A stretch of 31,517 bases of DNA, taken from positions 1 to 31,517 of the IMG/VR virus record IMGVR_UViG_3300047169_000008. The stretch is one strand, 5' to 3'. The translations under genes and the position numbers were made by a program. This stretch comes from a virus. The notes under the pieces are model-generated. The model worked only from the letters and a program-made list of their open reading frames with translations. It was not told the DNA's origin and searched no databases. Positions 12,432 to 19,535 of this stretch are shown here, one piece after another; position 1 is the stretch's first letter, and each line of letters starts with the position of its first letter.

Positions 12432-14222
12432 ATGGGCATCAAACAGCTATTCCAGCGGTGGTTTGGTTCGACGGCCACGATGTACGAGCCGGGGACCGGG
12501 CGCATTGTGTCTGCCAGCAACCTGTCGGCCTCTGGTGTGCAGGTGACGCTTGAAACTGCGCTGGCCATTCCCGCATTCTTCCACGGGCTGCGCACGATCG
12601 GCCAGACGGTGGGCACGCTCGATTTCGATGTGATCCACCACCTGGTGGAGAAGAATGACGAGGGAATCGAGCAACGCCGGCAGGAAATCGCCCGGGCACA
12701 CCCGGTGCACATTCTGCTGCACAGCGAACCCAACGAATTTCAGAACGCCAGCGAGTGGCGAGAAACGATGGTGGCGCACGCGATCAGCACCGGCAATGGG
12801 TTCAGCTACATCGAACGAAACGGGAATTTCCGGCCCACCGCGCTGTTGCCGCTGATGCCCAATGTCACCAAACCGCAGGTGATCGACGGAAAATTGGTCT
12901 ACATCACCACGGTTAACGGCGAGCAGATCATCATCGAACCGTGGAACATCTTTCATGTCAAAGGATTCAGTTGGAATGGCGTGGCCGGCATTCCGCTGGT
13001 GCATCTGATGCGCAACGCGCTGGGATTGGACATCGCACAGACTGGATTTGCCCAGGCATTCTATGGCAACGGGGCCAGCATGGATGGCGTGGTGGAAGTG
13101 CCGGGAACGCTGTCGGACACGGCCCGCCAGAACCTGAAAAGCAGCATGAAGCGGGAATACTCGGGCGTGGCGAACGCCTTCCGCACGCTGTTTTTGGAAG
13201 AGGGGATGAAGTATCAGAAATTGGGTGTGGAACCCGACAAAGCACAGTTCATTGAGGGACGCAAATTCAGCTTGGGGGACATGGCCAGGGTGATCGGGTT
13301 GCCGCCCCACCTGCTGTACGACCTGTCGCAGTCCACAAACAACAACATCGAACACCAGGGCATCGAAGCGGTGCAGTACGCGTTCAAGCCGTGGACCAAC
13401 AAGTTCACACAGGAAGCGAACCGCAAACTGCTGTACGAGTCTGAAAAGTTCGAATATTCGACCCGGCTGGACACCAAGCCGCTGATGGCAGGCGATTCGA
13501 CCGCGCAGGCAGCCCGCGACACCGCCCGATTCCAATGCTTGGCAGTGACACCAAACGAAATTCGGGCCGAGGATGGCCGCAATCCCATCGCCGGTGGCGA
13601 CTCCACATTCCTGAACACGGCTTACTTGCCGCTGGCAACCGCGATGGCAAAAGCCAACGCCGGGGTGCAGCTGCTGAACGCCAAGGTGCAGGCCGGTAAG
13701 AAACCCGCTCCCGTGATCGGGGTGAACGCCGAGGTAGACGAGGACGACGATACGCCGCCAGCGCCGGCCGGCGCTGGAGTCAAGCCAGCCGATGGGCTGC
13801 CAGGTCCGGAAGTGCCGGCAAAGCTGATTGAAGATGAGCGGACCAAGATCATCCGCCCGGTGCTGCGGGATGCGTTGAGTCGACTCATCAAACGGGAAAC
13901 ACGAGCGGTTGAAACCGCATTGAAAAAGCATGCAGACAACCCGCCAGCACTGCGCGAATGGCTTGCGCGTTGGGAGCAAGAGCATCGCCAGCACATTGCG
14001 GAGGTTCTGCAGCCAGCCAGCGAGTGTGCAGCAGCTGCGGGCCGGCCAATGTCGGCTGTCGCCTACACCGACCGGCATATCAGTCAAAGCCGCGCCGATC
14101 TGGAAACGATCATCCGGGCCGGGCCGGAGATTCGAGCCGACGCGCAGTGGTCAATGCTGAACGCGTGGCAGCAGGATCGGCTTGAACAGTCCATCAACCA
14201 GATCACCGGAGATTCCAAATGA
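12432..14222 (+). CDS. Portal protein, HK97 family, with C-terminal extension
   Basis: Residues 1 to about 400 match HK97-type portals: EPNEFQNASEWRETMVAHAI, GNGFSYIERNG, WNIFHVKGFSWNGVAGIPLV, FYGNGASMDGVVEVPG, ARVIGLPPHLLYDLSQSTNN and the Asn/Pro rule near NPIAGGDSTFLNTAYLP. Twelve copies form the ring through which DNA enters. The last about 170 residues are unusual: an acidic/Pro linker (EVDEDDDTPPAPAGAG), then a charged alpha-helical region (RDALSRLIKRETRAVETALK). Such extensions may contact DNA or the protease/scaffold. It starts nine bases after terL and overlaps the protease by four bases. Confidence 0.9.
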   Translation: MGIKQLFQRWFGSTATMYEPGTGRIVSASNLSASGVQVTLETALAIPAFFHGLRTIGQTVGTLDFDVIHHLVEKNDEGIEQRRQEIARAHPVHILLHSEPNEFQNASEWRETMVAHAISTGNGFSYIERNGNFRPTALLPLMPNVTKPQVIDGKLVYITTVNGEQIIIEPWNIFHVKGFSWNGVAGIPLVHLMRNALGLDIAQTGFAQAFYGNGASMDGVVEVPGTLSDTARQNLKSSMKREYSGVANAFRTLFLEEGMKYQKLGVEPDKAQFIEGRKFSLGDMARVIGLPPHLLYDLSQSTNNNIEHQGIEAVQYAFKPWTNKFTQEANRKLLYESEKFEYSTRLDTKPLMAGDSTAQAARDTARFQCLAVTPNEIRAEDGRNPIAGGDSTFLNTAYLPLATAMAKANAGVQLLNAKVQAGKKPAPVIGVNAEVDEDDDTPPAPAGAGVKPADGLPGPEVPAKLIEDERTKIIRPVLRDALSRLIKRETRAVETALKKHADNPPALREWLARWEQEHRQHIAEVLQPASECAAAAGRPMSAVAYTDRHISQSRADLETIIRAGPEIRADAQWSMLNAWQQDRLEQSINQITGDSK

Positions 14223-14932
14223 GAAAATTCCAGCTTCGCAACCAGATTGGCGCTTCGATCCGCTTGGCAGATGCCGCCACCGATGGGCGCAACATCGTGG
14301 GCCGCGCAATTGTCTATTCCAGCATCAGCCGTGATCTGGGTGGATTCGTTGAACGGTTCCTGCCGGGGTCTGTTGCCGACAGTGTGCGCGGCGGTCTGGT
14401 GTGCGCTCTTCTGAATCACGACACCAGCCAGCCGATCGGTGACCAGGCCGCGGGAACGCTTCGCCTGATCGACAGTGCCGGTGGGCTGGATTGTGAAATC
14501 CGCATGCCCGATGCCAGCTATGCGAACGACGCGCTGGCAGTGATGAAACAGCGCGGCGGAAACGGAACCGGAATGAGCTTCGGTTTCAACCCGATCGACG
14601 TGAATTGGACCCGCGAAGATGGCCGGAATGTCGCGGAAATCCGCAAGGCCGATCTGGGTGAAGTGTCGGTGCTGACTGGCATGCCGCCCGCGTACGCCGC
14701 CACAAGCTGCGCTATTCGATCGCTTCACCAGCAGGGTGAAATTGATTGGGTGGAGCGCTATGGCGTCGATCTGGACGCGCTGGCCGCGGTGTTTATCTCG
14801 CTCAAACGGGGGTTGCCCCTGACCGAAATTGAAGAACGAACCATGCAGCAGGCACGGGGCCTGTTTGCATCAGCGCGCAGGCCGCTGCTGGAAGCCGCTG
14901 CCGAACGCGCGAAACAACTGCTGGTGCATTAA
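14219..14932 (+). CDS. Prohead maturation protease, HK97 (S78) family
   Basis: The 237-residue serine protease shows the family landmarks: ERFLPGSV, LLNHD with His67, and GTGMSFGF with Ser120. Together with a downstream acidic residue in the EVSVLTGMPPAYAAT region, these make the catalytic site. It trims the N-terminal delta domain of the capsid protein and itself inside the prohead. The gene overlaps the portal gene (ATGA) and is followed by a 98-base gap and the capsid gene. The C-terminal about 60 residues are helical and charged, and probably removed during maturation. Confidence 0.9.
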   Translation: MRKFQLRNQIGASIRLADAATDGRNIVGRAIVYSSISRDLGGFVERFLPGSVADSVRGGLVCALLNHDTSQPIGDQAAGTLRLIDSAGGLDCEIRMPDASYANDALAVMKQRGGNGTGMSFGFNPIDVNWTREDGRNVAEIRKADLGEVSVLTGMPPAYAATSCAIRSLHQQGEIDWVERYGVDLDALAAVFISLKRGLPLTEIEERTMQQARGLFASARRPLLEAAAERAKQLLVH

Positions 14933-15030
14933 CCACAAGTCACAACCCAAGCGTTGCGATCGAAACCACGCCCGAGCGCGTGCAGGAAGATTCCCCAGCA
15001 TCAACAAACCCCGAAAAGAAGGACGCGAAC

Positions 15031-16347
15031 ATGAGTTGGCAAATTGTGAAGGATTTGAAGGAAAAACGGGCCGTGGCGTTTGCCGCGGCGGGTGCAATCC
15101 GCAAGCTCGCGCAGGATGAAAAACGGGATCTGAAACCCGATGAGATCACCAAGCACGATGCCTTCCTGACCGAAGTGGAAACCCACACCAGCAGCATCGA
15201 CCGCGAAGTTCGGGCATTGGGCCTGAACGATGCGATTCAGCAGAACCAATCTCAGCAGGTTCGCATGGGAATCAACGGCGAAAATTCCGTTGGAATGCCC
15301 AACAAGGATTTCAAGCGGTTCTCCCTGCTTCGAGCGATTCGAATGACCATGAAGGGTCAGGCGCTGGATGGTGTGGAGGCGGAAGTGAATCTCGAATTGA
15401 CCAAGCGGATGGGGAAATCTCCGCAGGGTTTCTGGATGCCAACGGACCTCCGCACATCCGGCTTGGCCAAGCGAAGCCTGAACGCCGCAACCTCCGGTGT
15501 CGGATCAATCGAAACCACAACCGAAAGCACGTTTATCGACGTGCTGAGGGCGCGAACGGTCACCGGAAAGATCGGCACAACCTATCTGACCGGCTTACAA
15601 GGCAAGATCGCACTGCCGCGCAAGACTGCCGCCGCCACCGCGTACTGGCTGGGTGAAGGTGGTTCGCCAACAACCTCGACCCAGACACTTGACCAGGTTG
15701 TTTTCACGCCCAAGACGCTCGGCGCGTTCACGGACATCACCCGACAGTTCGCCGAACAAACCAGCTTGGACGCCGAAGCGTTCGTGATCGACGATCTCGG
15801 AAAGACGCTTGGGGTGTCACTCGACACCGCGGCATTTGTGGGCACCGGCAGCGGCAACCAACCGCAGGGCATTGTTGGTGCCACGGGCGTGACCGGCATC
15901 GCACTGGGGGCAAACGGATCTAATCCGACGTTCGCCAACATTATCAACATGGAAACCCAGGTTGCGGCCCTGAATGCTGATCTGGGTGAACTCGCTTATG
16001 TCATCACGCCCGCCGCGCGTGGATATTTGAAGGGAGTGCCCAAGTCGTCAAGTGCCGTCGCAGGCGGCTTTATCTTCGAAGAAAACGAGATCAACGGGTA
16101 TCCCGCCTTGGCAACGAACATCCTGCCGAGCAACGGGACAAAGGGAAGTGGAACCGGCCTATCGACGGCGGTTTTTGGCAACTTCAACGATCTGGTGATC
16201 GCGATGTGGGGCGGCCTGGACATCATGGTGGACCCATACACCGGATCGAGCAGTGGGACGGTGCGAATCGTTGCACTGCAAGATGTGGATGTGGAACTGC
16301 GCCACGGGCAGAGTTTCAGCACCATCGTTGACATGCTGACCGTCTAA
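15031..16347 (+). CDS. Major capsid protein, HK97 fold
   Basis: I use ATG 15031 because GAAGGA at 15016-15021 lies nine bases ahead; the frame is open upstream without such a signal. The first about 90 residues are a charged helical delta domain (AQDEKRDLKPDEITKHDAFL) that acts as built-in scaffold. The body then shows the HK97 capsid pattern: TTESTFIDVLRARTVTGKIG, WLGEGGSPTTS, KTLGAFTDITRQFAEQTSLD, FVGTGSGNQPQGIV, ENEINGYPALATNILPSN, and the closing VDVELRHGQSFSTIVDML. Length 438 residues is ordinary. The upstream protease should cleave after the delta domain. The gap to 16397 contains only a small GC-rich hairpin. Confidence 0.95.
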   Translation: MSWQIVKDLKEKRAVAFAAAGAIRKLAQDEKRDLKPDEITKHDAFLTEVETHTSSIDREVRALGLNDAIQQNQSQQVRMGINGENSVGMPNKDFKRFSLLRAIRMTMKGQALDGVEAEVNLELTKRMGKSPQGFWMPTDLRTSGLAKRSLNAATSGVGSIETTTESTFIDVLRARTVTGKIGTTYLTGLQGKIALPRKTAAATAYWLGEGGSPTTSTQTLDQVVFTPKTLGAFTDITRQFAEQTSLDAEAFVIDDLGKTLGVSLDTAAFVGTGSGNQPQGIVGATGVTGIALGANGSNPTFANIINMETQVAALNADLGELAYVITPAARGYLKGVPKSSSAVAGGFIFEENEINGYPALATNILPSNGTKGSGTGLSTAVFGNFNDLVIAMWGGLDIMVDPYTGSSSGTVRIVALQDVDVELRHGQSFSTIVDMLTV

Positions 16348-16397
16348 TCGGTCATACAAACCAGGAACGCGGCAGCGAAAGCCGCCGCGAGCCTTTC

Positions 16398-17018
16398 ATG
16401 TATCCAACCACACTTGACACCCAGACCCGCGTGGAAACGCCCCTCAAATATGAGGTGGTGACCCAGCCGGCTGTTGAACCCGTGAGCTATGCCGATCTGG
16501 CCGATTGGTGCAAGCTGCCGGGGTTCGACGATCGCACCCTGACATTGCAGCTGGCAGTTGCGATGCGCAGGAAGGTGGAAGAGTTGAGGCGCGAAACGCT
16601 CATCACCACCACGTTCGATCTGTGGATGGATTTTTTCCCGGTCAGCATCATCCTGCCGGCCAGGCCGGTGCAGTCAGTGACGTTCATCAAGTACACCGAT
16701 GGGAATGGCACGGTGCAGACGCTGGATCCATCGCGTTTTGAAGTGGACCCCAAGGGTTCAAGGCCGGTGATCATTCCGCCGCTGGGTTCCTTTTTCCCCA
16801 TCGCCAAGGTTCAGTACCCAAACGCGGTGCAGGTGCGATTCGTTGCCGGCTACGGGGATACCGCCGCGGCAGTGCCAGCGGAATATCAGATCATGATCAA
16901 GCAACTGGTGGCGCTGAACTACAGCGTGCGCGAAGGCGTGGTGCTGGGGAGAACGCCAGCAATTGTCCCGCGCACGCTCGATTACCTGCTGAATTCTGGC
17001 CGGCTTTGGGAAGTGTAA
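16398..17018 (+). CDS. Head-tail connector, phage phiE125 gp8 / gp6-like
   Basis: The 206-residue product fits the head-tail connector family that forms the ring under the portal: EPVSYADLADWCKLPGFDDR, then AMRRKVEELRRETLITTTFD, LWMDFFPVSIILPARPVQSV, VQVRFVAGYGDTAAAVPAEY and IMIKQLVALNYSVREG. The RPV.SV..I.Y.D and GYGDTAAAVP segments are characteristic. It follows the capsid gene and precedes the adaptor by three bases, the standard siphovirus order. Confidence 0.85.
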   Translation: MYPTTLDTQTRVETPLKYEVVTQPAVEPVSYADLADWCKLPGFDDRTLTLQLAVAMRRKVEELRRETLITTTFDLWMDFFPVSIILPARPVQSVTFIKYTDGNGTVQTLDPSRFEVDPKGSRPVIIPPLGSFFPIAKVQYPNAVQVRFVAGYGDTAAAVPAEYQIMIKQLVALNYSVREGVVLGRTPAIVPRTLDYLLNSGRLWEV

Positions 17019-17021
17019 ACC

Positions 17022-17375
17022 ATGCTGATCACACCAACACCAATCGGTGACATGCGATTCCGCGTGACAGTGGTTTCGGTTGCACCAGGTGCGCCAAACG
17101 AGCTTGGGGAAACCCAGCCGATCGATCAGCCATTGCGCACAATTTGGGCCAAGGTGACCCCGATCAGTGGAACTGAGCGGTATCTGAACGCGCAGAACAC
17201 TGCCGACGTGACCCACGAAATCCGCTGCCGGTATGTGCCATACATCGACCACGCCAGCAAATTGACCATGCCGGCTGTCGGGGGCGGGCTGCGGACGTTC
17301 GATCTGGTTTCGGTGTTGGATATTGAGGGCCAACACGTGGAACTTTTGATCCTTGCCCACGAGGTGGTGAACTGA
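17022..17375 (+). CDS. Head-closure / head-tail adaptor protein
   Basis: This 117-residue beta-rich protein (MRFRVTVVSVAPGAPNELGE, WAKVTPISGTERYLNAQN, HEIRCRYVP, FDLVSVLDIEGQHVELLILA) matches the SPP1 gp16-type stopper family. It begins as an OB-like barrel and carries the WA.V.P.SG.E and THEI..RY landmarks. It closes the connector after packaging and gives the docking surface for the tail. It overlaps the next start by one base (TGATG). Confidence 0.8.
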   Translation: MLITPTPIGDMRFRVTVVSVAPGAPNELGETQPIDQPLRTIWAKVTPISGTERYLNAQNTADVTHEIRCRYVPYIDHASKLTMPAVGGGLRTFDLVSVLDIEGQHVELLILAHEVVN

Positions 17376-17884
17376 TGGCAACCGCAGGCGCGAAATTGAC
17401 GGGCGACAAAAAGCTGATTCAGAAGCTGCGCGAGTTGGGGAAAAAATCGGTCGGCATCAACCGTCGCGCCATCAATCTGGCAACCACGCCTATCTTGCAG
17501 GCCGTGAAAGCCGCCTGCCCGGTGGAACACGGGGATCTGAAAAAGAGCATGATCAAAAAGGTTTGGAACCGCGGAGAAGTTGCGGACGGGATTGTAGGAG
17601 CGGATACCAGCTATGTGGTCGGCGCCGCCAGCGGTGAAAAACTCCAGTTGGGCGCAACCAAGAAAGAAAGCAACGCGATCATCGCCGCCGCAAGCGAGGA
17701 CGGTGGAGTGATCCGACCCAGCAAGTACGACCATCTGGTGGAATTCGGACACGCCACCAAAGGGGGAGGCCAGGTAGCAGCCCAGCCATTCATGCGCAAC
17801 GGGTGGGATTCATCCATCAGTGAAGCGCGGGCCAAGTACGAGGAAGAGTTGAAAAACGGGCTGGAAAAAGCCGCCGAAAAATGA
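17375..17884 (+). CDS. HK97 gp10-like tail-joining protein
   Basis: The 169-residue product has the gp10 features: KLIQKLRELGKKSVGINRRA, AVKAACPVEHGDLKKSM, VVGAASGEKLQLGATKKESN, YDHLVEFGHATKGGGQVAAQ, PFMRNGWD. The P...G.L..S.. , YA/HLVEFG and QPFMR motifs are diagnostic. In lambda-like tails this protein joins tail to head or completes the tail. It sits in the standard place between the head-closure and tail-terminator genes and overlaps the latter by four bases. Confidence 0.85.
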   Translation: MATAGAKLTGDKKLIQKLRELGKKSVGINRRAINLATTPILQAVKAACPVEHGDLKKSMIKKVWNRGEVADGIVGADTSYVVGAASGEKLQLGATKKESNAIIAAASEDGGVIRPSKYDHLVEFGHATKGGGQVAAQPFMRNGWDSSISEARAKYEEELKNGLEKAAEK

Positions 17885-18309
17885 TTACCACAGCCGAGGG
17901 TGCAATTGTGTCCCTGCTGCTGACTGACACAACGGTGTCAGCGCTGGTGGGAACACGCATCCATCCCGCCACCGATCCGCAGAACGTGCCCAGGCCGAAA
18001 CTGACTTACCAGCGGCTGCGCACCGACCGCAGTGCCGACGTTGGCGGATTCACCAACGATGGTCCGACCGGCCACGCCGTTGCCCCAATGCAAATCGACT
18101 GCTGGGCAGATTCCATCCTGACGGCAAAGCAGGTCATCGCCGCGGTTCGCCGCCGCCTGAACGGGTACAGCGGAACTGTTGGTGGCATTTTCATTGGGTC
18201 CATCCGCGTGGTTGATGAGCGTGAATTGCCGGCCACGATCTACGAAGGTCAGACCAAACCAATCCAGCGTCAAATGTGTGAAATCCAAGTGTCGCACACA
18301 GACACATAA
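17881..18309 (+). CDS. Tail terminator-like protein (DUF3168 family)
   Basis: This 142-residue protein begins with a four-base overlap (ATGA). It shows the family line TAEGAIVSLLLTDTTVSALV, RIHPATDPQNVPRPKLTYQR, PMQIDCWADSILTAKQVIAA, RRRLNGYSG and a final QRQMCEIQVSH. The P....P...YQ.., IDCWA and AVR..L..Y.G elements are typical of DUF3168, which corresponds in structure to lambda gpU-like tail terminators. It caps the growing tail tube and sets the interface to the head connector. Confidence 0.85.
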   Translation: MITTAEGAIVSLLLTDTTVSALVGTRIHPATDPQNVPRPKLTYQRLRTDRSADVGGFTNDGPTGHAVAPMQIDCWADSILTAKQVIAAVRRRLNGYSGTVGGIFIGSIRVVDERELPATIYEGQTKPIQRQMCEIQVSHTDT

Positions 18310-18330
18310 CCCCTTTTTGGAGCAAAGAGC

Positions 18331-18807
18331 ATGAGTTATCAGCAATCCGGTTACGCCCCGAGTTTCGGGAGTAACATCAGTTTCGGTTCCATCAACCTTT
18401 CGACGGGAACGGTGGGTGTCTACAACAGCGGGGCCGGCAGCAGTGCCGCGCACGTCATGCAGACGATCGACATCAGCAGCCCGTCTGGGTCTGTTGGCAA
18501 GATCAAAATCACCAACAACGACAGCCCAGCAGGTGGAAACCCGGCAGGCGCCCATGAGTACGCGCCGGGAATGACCGAGCCGGGCGACGTTGAATACGAA
18601 GTCGTGTACGTCAAAGGCAAGCACGAAACCCTGATGCAGATGCAGGGTAACGGCATCAGCTACAGTTGGCAGGAATCATTCCCTGATGGTTCGATCTGCA
18701 CATTCGTCGCATTCGTCGAATCCGCCACGGTCGAAGGCAAGACGGAAGATAGCGCACTCATGGGCAAGGTGAAACTCACCCTGTGCAGCCCGGCTGTCTG
18801 GACCTGA
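18331..18807 (+). CDS. Major tail tube protein
   Basis: The 158-residue product is Gly/Ser-rich and beta-structured (TGTVGVYNSGAGSSAAHVMQ, EPGDVEYEVVYVKGKHETLM, SYSWQESFPDGSICTFVAFV, GKTEDSALMGKVKLTLCSP). Position between the tail terminator and the chaperone genes, size, and the EPGD, FPDG and V..KL features support a tail tube subunit of the siphovirus type. GGAG precedes the ATG by ten bases. An intrinsic terminator follows directly, fitting a protein needed in many copies. Confidence 0.8.
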   Translation: MSYQQSGYAPSFGSNISFGSINLSTGTVGVYNSGAGSSAAHVMQTIDISSPSGSVGKIKITNNDSPAGGNPAGAHEYAPGMTEPGDVEYEVVYVKGKHETLMQMQGNGISYSWQESFPDGSICTFVAFVESATVEGKTEDSALMGKVKLTLCSPAVWT

Positions 18808-18812
18808 TTTGA

Positions 18813-18839
18813 AGGCTTTAGCCTAAAAGCCTATTTTTT
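18813..18839 (+). terminator. Intrinsic terminator after tail tube gene
   Basis: AGGCTTT (18813-18819) pairs with AAAGCCT (18826-18832) around a six-base loop. One base later six T follow (18834-18839). It starts six bases after the stop codon. Partial termination here would give more tube than chaperone and tape-measure transcript. Confidence 0.8.
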
Positions 18840-18861
18840 CCTGTTTCAACCGAGAAAACCA

Positions 18862-19230
18862 ATGAATATCACGCGGGATCGACTTTTGAATTTCCGGCCA
18901 CGGACAACCGAGGTTGTGCTGCCAGGTGATGCCGGCAGCGTTTGGGTGCGCGAACTGCGGGCCAGTGAGGTGATCACGTTCACCAAGAACCAAGCCAAGG
19001 ACGGTGCCAGGGCCGTGTACATGCTGATTGCCGCCGCAACGGTAGAGAACGACCAGCCGGTGTTCACTGCCGACGACATCGCCGAAATCGCCGCCATGCC
19101 GTACGCGGTGAGCGATGCAATTGTGGACGCGATTTTAACCCTGTCGGGGTTGAAGGATGATGCAAAAAAAAAGCAGAATCCGCCGTCCGCAGACGCACAG
19201 AAATCCGACACGACCATCAATTCAGACTGA
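18862..19230 (+). CDS. Tail assembly chaperone, short (gpG-like) form
   Basis: The 122-residue product (FRPRTTEVVLPGDAGSVWVR, LRASEVITFTKNQAKDGARA, VYMLIAAATVENDQPVFTAD, DIAEIAAMPYAVSDAIVDAI) has the usual chaperone pattern: a beta-rich start, a D..I..M helix region and a charged tail LKDDAKKKQNPPSADAQKSD. It lies between tube and tape-measure genes. Near its end the codons GCA AAA AAA AAG form a slippery site, so part of the ribosomes should shift into the next frame and make the longer form. Such chaperones coat the tape measure during tail assembly. Confidence 0.85.
   Translation: MNITRDRLLNFRPRTTEVVLPGDAGSVWVRELRASEVITFTKNQAKDGARAVYMLIAAATVENDQPVFTADDIAEIAAMPYAVSDAIVDAILTLSGLKDDAKKKQNPPSADAQKSDTTINSD
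19167..19173 (+). promoter_or_regulatory. Programmed -1 frameshift site A AAA AAG
   Basis: In the chaperone frame the codons read GCA AAA AAA AAG (19162-19173). The heptamer A AAA AAG (19167-19173) is one of the most efficient bacterial -1 slippery sequences, and A AAA AAA (19164-19170) overlaps it. After a -1 slip the new frame has no stop until 19535, so it joins exactly to the gpT-like frame beginning at 19230. Confidence 0.85.
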
Positions 19231-19535
19231 TGATGCGATTGTGTCTTTATCTGGGGGTTGCACATCCCGATGCGCTGCTGGACGTACTCACCAGCCGCCA
19301 ACTGGCGGATTGGATTGCATTCAGCGCGATCGAACCATGGGGAACGCCGGCAGACGATTTTCGGGCCAGCATGATGACCTGGGGCGGGGTGCTGGGGAAA
19401 ACCGGACGCAAAGCATTCGCGCCGCATTCGTTCCTGCCACAGTGGGGACCGCCTGACCCGGTGGACCCAGCCAGCTACAAGATGAAGGCCAAGGCGCACT
19501 ACGCGCGAATAGCCGAAAGCAAAAGGCTGAACTAA
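19230..19535 (+). CDS. Tail assembly chaperone T-part, made by -1 frameshift
   Basis: This frame gives 101 residues from ATG 19230 (MMRLCLYLGVAHPDALLDVL, LADWIAFSAIEPWGTPADDF, RASMMTWGGVLGK). It is homologous in type to the T half of lambda G-GT and to tail assembly proteins with the AY...EPwG...D pattern. It is open upstream without stops back to the slippery site at 19167-19173, reading KAESAVRRRT..., so the full product is the fusion of residues 1-104 of the short form with about 120 residues of this frame. Independent initiation at the ATG is possible but lacks a clear ribosome site. Its stop overlaps the tape-measure start (TAATG). Confidence 0.85.
   Translation: MMRLCLYLGVAHPDALLDVLTSRQLADWIAFSAIEPWGTPADDFRASMMTWGGVLGKTGRKAFAPHSFLPQWGPPDPVDPASYKMKAKAHYARIAESKRLN

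Noticed and set aside
12447-14087. A 546-codon minus-strand frame opposite the portal gene.
   Set aside because: It is a shadow of the portal gene; composition is unlike a real protein and no start signal is seen.
16368-16389. Hairpin CGCGGC...GCCGCG after the capsid gene as terminator.
   Set aside because: The stem is only six pairs and there is no T-run; ending transcription after the capsid gene would isolate all tail genes.
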